From Spirochaetaceae bacterium (GTDB taxonomy: Bacteria > Spirochaetota > Spirochaetia > Treponematales > Breznakiellaceae), in NCBI GenBank assembly GCA_031256815.1, contig JAIRPU010000091.1:1-8626 (forward strand): a DNA stretch of 8,626 bases. Direction: 5' to 3'. Of this stretch, positions 5,501 to 8,626 are shown piece after piece; within the stretch, counting starts at the first letter, position 1; each line of letters opens with the position of its first letter. The translations under genes were made by a program, and so were the position numbers. The notes beneath the pieces are model-generated. The model did not search any database, was not told the origin of the DNA, and was given only the letters and a program-made list of their open reading frames with translations.

Positions 5501-7134
5501 GCCCCTCATACACATTCGATTTTGAAAAAAAAGATACCTTAATAAAAATTTCCAGCGAACAGGACGAAATGTTTAACGCGCAAATAGATACAACAGGACT
5601 TTTTTTTGCCAATTTAAACGCGCCGCTTGCAATTCAGGGAACCATTACAGGTACAGTAACAGAGAACACTATAGACGCAAATGCATCTGACCTTTTATTC
5701 GATTTAAAGAAATTGCAAAAAATTATCCCGAGTAACTTTCCGCTGATAACAACCGGAGGAGTTATGCTTGCAGATATAAGCATACAGGGGAATATAACAG
5801 ACCCGCAATTTTACGGAAGCGCTCAGGCCTTTGGCGCAAAGTTTATTGTTCCGGAATATATCCCTGTGGAAATAGGCCCCGCTCCAGCGAGCGCGATTCT
5901 TACCGGCGACAGTATTATTATTGAACCGGTTATAACTCCAGTGGAACAGGGCGAGGCAATGATTGAATGTGCGTTTCATTTTGACCGCTGGCTGCCTAAA
6001 AATTTTGAAATTTCGATTACGGCGCTGCCGGAAAAACCGCTGCCCTTTGCTGTAAATATTCCGCCTGTAGTAGCGCAGGGATTTGTAAGCGGAACGCTTC
6101 TTTTGAACATGGAAGATGATATAATAAATATAAGCGGAAATTTAACGGGCAATGATACTAAAATCAGTTTAAGTTCTATTTTGGAAGAAGAAGAAAAAGA
6201 AGCTGTCAACCCGAATATAATTGTTCAGACAAACCTTTCCATTACCGCGGAAAAGCGCGTTGAATTTTTATGGCCAAGAGAACAGGTGCCAATACTCCGC
6301 GCAAATATAGATTCCGGCGCAGCCATCGTTATAAAAAGCGATACGCTAAACGACCGCTTTTCTTTAACAGGCGATATTGAATTGCGCGGCGGCGAGATTT
6401 ATTACTTTCAGCGCAGTTTTTATATTAAAGAAGGGCGTCTTTCGTTTGGCGAAGGCGTCGGAATTTTTGAACCGCGCCTTAGCGCCGTTGCAGAATCGCG
6501 TGACCATAACGCAGATGGCCCTGTCCGGATTATGATAATTGTAGACGACCAGCCGCTTGAATATTTTACGCCGCGCATCGTTTCCGAACCGGCGCTGTCG
6601 CAGGTGGAAATTCTTTCGATGCTTGGCAATACGCTTATCGGAACTCCCGATGAAGAAACAAATCAGCTTAATATGCAGGGAGCGCTTACATCGGCAACAG
6701 ATATACTCGCGCAATTCTATCTTTACAGGCGGCTGGAACAGGCGCTGCGCGACCTTCTGCATATAGACATATTTTCCGCACGGACACAATCGCTGCAAAA
6801 CTTTGTTGTACAGAGCCTTGTTCCAGACACACAGACAACAGACGAAGCAAACAGTCAGATGAACAACCGTATAGGAAACTATTTTGATAATACAACACTG
6901 CTTGCGGGAAAATATATTGGCAAAGGTTCTGATATGTTTGTTCAGGCCATGGTTGCAACACGTTACGATAAAAACAAAATAGAGATGGGCGGCATTACGT
7001 TTGAAGTAGACGTAGGCATTGAGCTTACAAGCCCGCTGCTCAATGTGCGTTGCGATATTCGTCCAAGTCATCTAAACTCTTTATGGGTAGAAGATACCAG
7101 CGTAACTCTTCAAAAGAGCTGGCATTTTCAGTAA
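2539..7134 (+). CDS. tamB: TamB-family (DUF490) envelope protein, 1531 aa
   Basis: TamB-family proteins are anchored in the inner membrane and span the periplasm as a long beta-sheet groove; they act in outer-membrane protein assembly and/or phospholipid transport. Here a single hydrophobic segment near residues 7-29 serves as signal anchor, followed by about 1,500 residues of short alternating strands with few cysteines. The C-terminal third matches TamB best, notably RGGEIYYF (1283-1290), the following FYIKEGRLSF and EPRLSAVAESRD segments, and SEPALSQVEILSMLG. Residues 490-551 are a hexapeptide repeat tract not expected in TamB. The protein is larger than E. coli TamB (about 1,260 aa). No tamA/bamA-type barrel gene lies beside it in this window; in T. 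pallidum a TamB-like gene sits next to bamA. The start is fixed by an in-frame TGA 13 nt upstream, and the gene probably shares a transcript with the metal sensor 18 bp downstream. Confidence 0.9.
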   Translation: MNRGRALLALEILVFTGLVTLSALLLFSLQKTMLSGIHTLRDSFLGRLESQTGTKIVYKSMSPSLFGVIDLRSVAIYNASQENSTPFISIDRIRLRYSFFDVITGRGVHAFLSLHAERPVIELDKKIVLNLQKETLPQPAEKVPEESEAESPEIIFNQSAFIENVREAILALPDNFNVRVTKGRVSASLGEHNFAMRSFSLNARASKGNLEFKADWSGDAQIKTSGGAPLLFSVPGGAEGSFSSSLSRGDFKLSFPAVSTDVFTMRRTSFLAVWTNENLVLRKIDDYEPYDAIVLINFNNGSFYARFSAENFSPAGLITLRGDAEPYNKYLALQLKGSCVFEKPANEGLVYSAFFSGNMGRFASEKIGLFELNATGTEKQLLLHKFKLSLARGSVDAQGSIRFNPFVPSGTIHWNRFFFSKEADPQFSSYITGTMHIAGSPHLIRVFSPLIDIGGTEFSLFNVEALPTAEEWNISLSALKGNLNVGAEAAVQIGSAVQVESGAQVESGVQVEAAQIQTESAARTEAGVQTEAGTQPKNAAQIKAGARFEKANKRLNLNLDINDISLKDMINLTALAAPIPRENTALNALGNDIIFTSGAVLSTNFKELSYEIPLLKASYNGVKNINAEAYLRGSEKRTEMLFCRIGSEKRIDISAFADYENLKNISINITSNIDEKKFETKGSIIDLKEILLTSSYGLSGSAGISEDGSVRAALRANSVELPFFNLPAYLSMNTAINWNSFDNWLVQLRTVDLRLSRAESMDSTIHIAGSINQNRALISEIVFGGTDAPLSGDAFFNFKEEKQTDAEVSPSMRITLGAPGDIERFNVEGRRHGDSLDLSVDASEFKLYRFFSTANLMILSGKFTFGFESINNFYSSFDIKNLRGRNGATYWTASTKGSFSSDKFEIGESLLNYSNLTIKAPYISMNSSTGVMDSALHISGPPLSNFLVEFAIHADYTKIDSWFKIKTALEELEGKIYLTAASFLSEDSPSYTFDFEKKDTLIKISSEQDEMFNAQIDTTGLFFANLNAPLAIQGTITGTVTENTIDANASDLLFDLKKLQKIIPSNFPLITTGGVMLADISIQGNITDPQFYGSAQAFGAKFIVPEYIPVEIGPAPASAILTGDSIIIEPVITPVEQGEAMIECAFHFDRWLPKNFEISITALPEKPLPFAVNIPPVVAQGFVSGTLLLNMEDDIINISGNLTGNDTKISLSSILEEEEKEAVNPNIIVQTNLSITAEKRVEFLWPREQVPILRANIDSGAAIVIKSDTLNDRFSLTGDIELRGGEIYYFQRSFYIKEGRLSFGEGVGIFEPRLSAVAESRDHNADGPVRIMIIVDDQPLEYFTPRIVSEPALSQVEILSMLGNTLIGTPDEETNQLNMQGALTSATDILAQFYLYRRLEQALRDLLHIDIFSARTQSLQNFVVQSLVPDTQTTDEANSQMNNRIGNYFDNTTLLAGKYIGKGSDMFVQAMVATRYDKNKIEMGGITFEVDVGIELTSPLLNVRCDIRPSHLNSLWVEDTSVTLQKSWHFQ
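4006..4191 (+). repeat. in-frame 18-nt minisatellite within tamB (10 units)
   Basis: Ten consecutive units of 18 nt (two of them 21 nt) encode residues 490-551 of the TamB-like protein. The consensus is roughly [AV]-Q-[VIT]-E-[SA]-G: AVQIGS, AVQVESG, AQVESG, VQVEAA, QIQTESA, ARTEAG, VQTEAG, TQPKNA, AQIKAG, ARFEKA. The first units are closest to each other in DNA and later ones are degenerate, as in an ageing tandem array. All lengths are multiples of three, so the frame is kept. The tract is polar and probably forms a flexible or extended linker between strand-rich segments. Confidence 0.88.
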
Positions 7135-7140
7135 TTATTC

Positions 7141-7146
7141 AGGAAG
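7141..7146 (+). promoter_or_regulatory. Shine-Dalgarno site of the metal-sensor gene
   Basis: AGGAAG lies 6 nt before the ATG at 7153. It is the only strong ribosome binding site in front of a gene in this window, and supports translation of this gene from within a longer tamB transcript, in contrast to alaS and tamB. Confidence 0.75.
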
Positions 7147-7152
7147 TAAAAA

Positions 7153-7530
7153 ATGAAGCGAAAAGAAACCTCGTATCCAGCAGAAAATGAAACCTGTGAA
7201 TGTCATGTAATTCATGAAGAAGCTGTGGCAAGCGCAAAAAAAACAATGCCGGATGATGAAGCATTATTTGACCTTGCGGATTTATTTAAAATGTTCGCCG
7301 ATTCTACGCGCATAAAAATTATCTGCGCGCTTGTAAACACCGAGCTTTGCGTATGCGATATTGCCGCCTTCCTTTCCATGACAAAATCGGCAATTTCGCA
7401 TCAACTTAGGCTTTTGCGCCAGGCAAAACTTGTAAGGCCAAGACGCGAAGGCAAAATTGTTTATTATACTCTTGATGACGACCACGTTGCCGGTATACTG
7501 GCGCAGGGGCTTGCCCATGTTCAGGAATAG
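7153..7530 (+). CDS. ArsR/SmtB-family metal-sensing repressor, CadC-like
   Basis: A 125-aa winged-helix repressor of the ArsR/SmtB family, which dimerises on DNA and releases it when metal binds. Both classical metal sites are present. The thiol site has CECH at 15-18 plus ELCVCD with C66 and C68, as in CadC (Cd/Pb/Zn). The alpha-5 zinc site has D109, H111, H122 and E125 with the spacing D-x-H-x10-H-x2-E of SmtB and CadC. The recognition helix region is MTKSAISHQLRLLRQAKLV (76-94) and the wing REGKIVYYTL (98-107). The gene starts 18 bp after tamB with a good Shine-Dalgarno sequence, so co-transcription is likely. CadC-type genes usually sit next to a P-type ATPase or other metal exporter; none is in this window, so the target is unknown. 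Family assignment is firm; the particular metal (Cd, Pb, Zn) is inference. Confidence 0.92.
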   Translation: MKRKETSYPAENETCECHVIHEEAVASAKKTMPDDEALFDLADLFKMFADSTRIKIICALVNTELCVCDIAAFLSMTKSAISHQLRLLRQAKLVRPRREGKIVYYTLDDDHVAGILAQGLAHVQE

Positions 7531-7539
7531 CGCCGAAGC

Positions 7540-8337
7540 TTACTCGCTGTAATGTTCCCATTCATAAATAAACTGAAGCGTATACTGTTGAATCCCGCCG
7601 AACCATTTGTCAATAAGTTTTATAAGCGATTTTCCGGTATACCTGTAATGCCAACATTCCCAGCGATAGCCGGTTACAGCTTCGTAGCCTTCCGGAAAAG
7701 AAAGCGACCAGCCGTATTCTCCGGCATGGCCGGCAAGCCATATTCCTGCGGCGGTTTTAGCAAAATCATCAGTTATTGAGCCAAAATCAATTACAAGGCC
7801 AAGCTGGTGCTGGCTGTAACCCGGACGCGCCGATTCGCGGTCGGCCGTTTCCTGCCCGCTCTGCCGGACGTTTCTGTTATAAACTTCAATTTGATATTCA
7901 TAGGAACGCCATGTAGATGACGCTACAAGGGTAACTCCGTCTTTTTGCGCTTCCTGCGCCATGGTTTCCAGCGCTACCGCCGCGGGAAACCGGAGCAGCA
8001 TTTCTGCGCGCGGCACACGAAATGCGCCTTCGTTTGTCAATTCTACAAGGTCTTTGGGTTTATAGTTTAGCGGTTCAAGCGAATGTTTTTTGTCAACAAG
8101 CAAACGCAAATAAGGGTCGCCGGTTAATACCGGAGCCATATCCGCGAAAAACGCTTCTTCGTCCGCAAGAATTGCCGCTGCAAGTTCATGCGGAATTCCT
8201 GCGCGTTCCAAAACTATGCGAAGTTTGCTGTTTTCTTTCCGCTGAACAGGAAACACCTGCGCGCTATTGCGCGGTTCCGGCCTTGCGCAACTTAAAAATG
8301 CCGGAATAAGACAAAAACTTAGCAAAAAAAAACGCAT
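7540..8337 (-). CDS. VanY-like M15 D-Ala-D-Ala carboxypeptidase, lipoprotein
   Basis: A 265-aa zinc peptidase of the M15B (VanY/DdcY/LdcB) group, which trims the terminal residue from peptidoglycan stem peptides in the periplasm. Residues 1-17 form a lipoprotein signal (MRFFLLSF...AFLSC, acylated Cys17; relaxed lipobox as in spirochaetes). The catalytic part has SSTWRSYEYQ (140-149), the SxHxxGxxxD motif at 175-184 with zinc ligands H177 and D184, and the ECWHYRY segment with probable catalytic E227 and third ligand H230. Residues 18-115 are an extra N-terminal region I cannot assign. The frame stays open upstream to an ATG at 8514, but those 59 codons read through the GC-rich repeat and would bury the signal peptide, so the ATG at 8335-8337 is chosen. 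No Shine-Dalgarno sequence is visible. The gene is convergent with the metal sensor, with only 9 bp between the stop codons. D,D versus L,D specificity cannot be told from sequence. Confidence 0.88.
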   Translation of the reverse strand: MRFFLLSFCLIPAFLSCARPEPRNSAQVFPVQRKENSKLRIVLERAGIPHELAAAILADEEAFFADMAPVLTGDPYLRLLVDKKHSLEPLNYKPKDLVELTNEGAFRVPRAEMLLRFPAAVALETMAQEAQKDGVTLVASSTWRSYEYQIEVYNRNVRQSGQETADRESARPGYSQHQLGLVIDFGSITDDFAKTAAGIWLAGHAGEYGWSLSFPEGYEAVTGYRWECWHYRYTGKSLIKLIDKWFGGIQQYTLQFIYEWEHYSE

Positions 8338-8347
8338 GAACAGTTTA

Positions 8348-8376
8348 ATCTTGAACGATATAAGCTCCGGCGTCAA
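8348..8376 (-). promoter_or_regulatory. possible promoter of the VanY-like gene
   Basis: On the minus strand TTGACG (8371-8376) stands 17 bp from CAAGAT (8348-8353), which matches TATAAT at only 3 of 6 bases. The box ends 10 nt before the ATG, so the leader would be only a few bases. TTATAT/TATATC nearby is another -10 candidate with a poorer -35. Weak call. Confidence 0.28.
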
Positions 8377-8390
8377 TAGCCGCAATTCCC

Positions 8391-8446
8391 GCCGGCCGGC
8401 TTTATCGCAGGCCGCGGAACACAACGGTGGCCGCCGCCACACCGCA
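8391..8446 (+). repeat. dispersed GC-rich repeat, copy 2
   Basis: This stretch repeats the three blocks of copy 1 (218-253) in order: CGCAGGCCGCGG at 8406-8417, ACACAACGG at 8419-8427 and CCACACCGCA at 8437-8446. It is preceded by the palindrome GCCGGCCGGC (8391-8400) and TTTATCGC, which resembles GGCCTTATCGC beside hairpin copy A at 381-391, so parts of the left cluster recur here in a different order. GTGGC-CGCC-GCCAC inside it can form a small hairpin. It lies between the VanY-like gene and the glycine-rich gene. Confidence 0.72.
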
Positions 8447-8479
8447 GGCACGAAGCCGGCATCCGCCACGGTAAGGCTG

Positions 8480-8494
8480 CCGGCGTACGGCCGG
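8480..8494. repeat. 5-bp GC hairpin in the right repeat region
   Basis: CCGGC (8480-8484) pairs with GCCGG (8490-8494) around GTACG. It lies downstream of the glycine-rich gene's stop on the minus strand, but no T-run follows in that direction, so I do not call it a terminator. Confidence 0.6.
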
Positions 8495-8526
8495 AAAACA
8501 CGCAGCGGCAGCACAAAGCGAATCTT

Positions 8527-8626
8527 TTATGGCTTAGACCATGGAAATCTTATTATTACAATTCCGGAGCCGCCGTTTCCACCGGCAATTTTGCCTGTTG
8601 TGTAACCGCCGCCGCCGCCGCCGCTG
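8527..8626 (-). CDS. C-terminal end of a glycine-rich protein, partial
   Basis: On the minus strand, codons from 8625 to the TAA at 8527-8529 encode 32 residues: SGGGGGGYTTG, then GGNGGSGIVIIRF, ending PWSKP. A six-glycine run followed by a GGSGIVIIRY/F-type ending is a recurring C-terminal pattern of glycine-rich secreted, surface and phage-tail-like proteins. In this frame the pattern is unbroken, whereas the neighbouring minus frame reads QRRRRRR and is not protein-like. The GCC run on the + strand (8608-8622) is simply the glycine codons. The 5' part lies beyond the window edge. The gene points the same way as the VanY-like gene, with about 190 bp of repeat DNA between them. The function cannot be stated from this fragment. 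Confidence 0.72.
   Translation of the reverse strand, partial: SGGGGGGYTTGKIAGGNGGSGIVIIRFPWSKP

Noticed and set aside
6364..7071. 235-codon open frame antisense to the 3' part of tamB
   Set aside because: tamB is well supported on the other strand here (TamB C-terminal motifs); the antisense product is rich in Cys, His, Phe and Tyr with no recognisable domain.
7097..7122. Inverted repeat CTCTT-CAA-AAGAG, flanked by CCAG/CTGG, as operator or attenuator for the metal sensor
   Set aside because: It lies inside the tamB coding sequence, has a 5-nt one-sided bulge, and does not match the 12-2-12 form expected for CadC/SmtB operators.
7500..7534. Terminator between the convergent genes
   Set aside because: GGCGC/GCGCC and GGGC/GCCC can pair, but loops are poor and there is no T-run on either strand.
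8607..8624. GCC trinucleotide microsatellite
   Set aside because: It is better explained as glycine codons (GGC) of the minus-strand glycine-rich protein, whose frame stays open to a natural stop.

Overview
The window looks like chromosomal DNA from a diderm bacterium, most likely a spirochaete of the Treponema group. This is inferred from three things: a short alanyl-tRNA synthetase of the kind known from Treponema and Borrelia, a very long TamB-type envelope protein, and a lipoprotein signal with a relaxed lipobox. Coding DNA is of moderate GC, while the two main non-coding stretches are strongly GC-rich and full of hairpins.

Layout. Positions 2-103 may hold the last codons of an upstream gene on the + strand (weak). 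Positions 104-633 carry no convincing gene but hold a cluster of GC-rich hairpins. Three of these share one core, GCGCTTCGCGC, inside different stems. Next come alaS (634-2421), a compact intergenic gap with a 14-bp tandem duplication and a T-run terminator, tamB (2539-7134, 1531 aa), and 18 bp later a CadC-type ArsR/SmtB metal sensor (7153-7530). Convergent to these, 9 bp away, is a VanY-like M15 peptidase lipoprotein (7540-8337, minus strand). Behind its start lies a second GC-rich repeat region (8338-8526) that shares three ordered blocks with positions 218-253. The window ends in the last 32 codons of a glycine-rich protein on the minus strand (8527-8626), with the typical GGNGGSGIVIIRF-type C-terminus.

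How the genes fit together. alaS is housekeeping. TamB (lipid transport or outer-membrane assembly) and the VanY-like peptidase (peptidoglycan stem-peptide trimming) are both envelope functions. The metal sensor probably rides on the tamB transcript, with no efflux pump in view.

Most interesting points: (1) alaS and tamB each have an extended -10 box (TGnTAnnAT) exactly 6 nt before a start codon fixed by an in-frame stop, with no Shine-Dalgarno sequence, which predicts leaderless mRNAs; (2) the GC-rich interspersed repeat found at both ends of the window; (3) a ten-unit hexapeptide minisatellite inside tamB; (4) an AlaRS that has lost two modules but kept all its editing metal ligands. No CRISPR array, tRNA, rRNA, transposase or phage gene set was seen.
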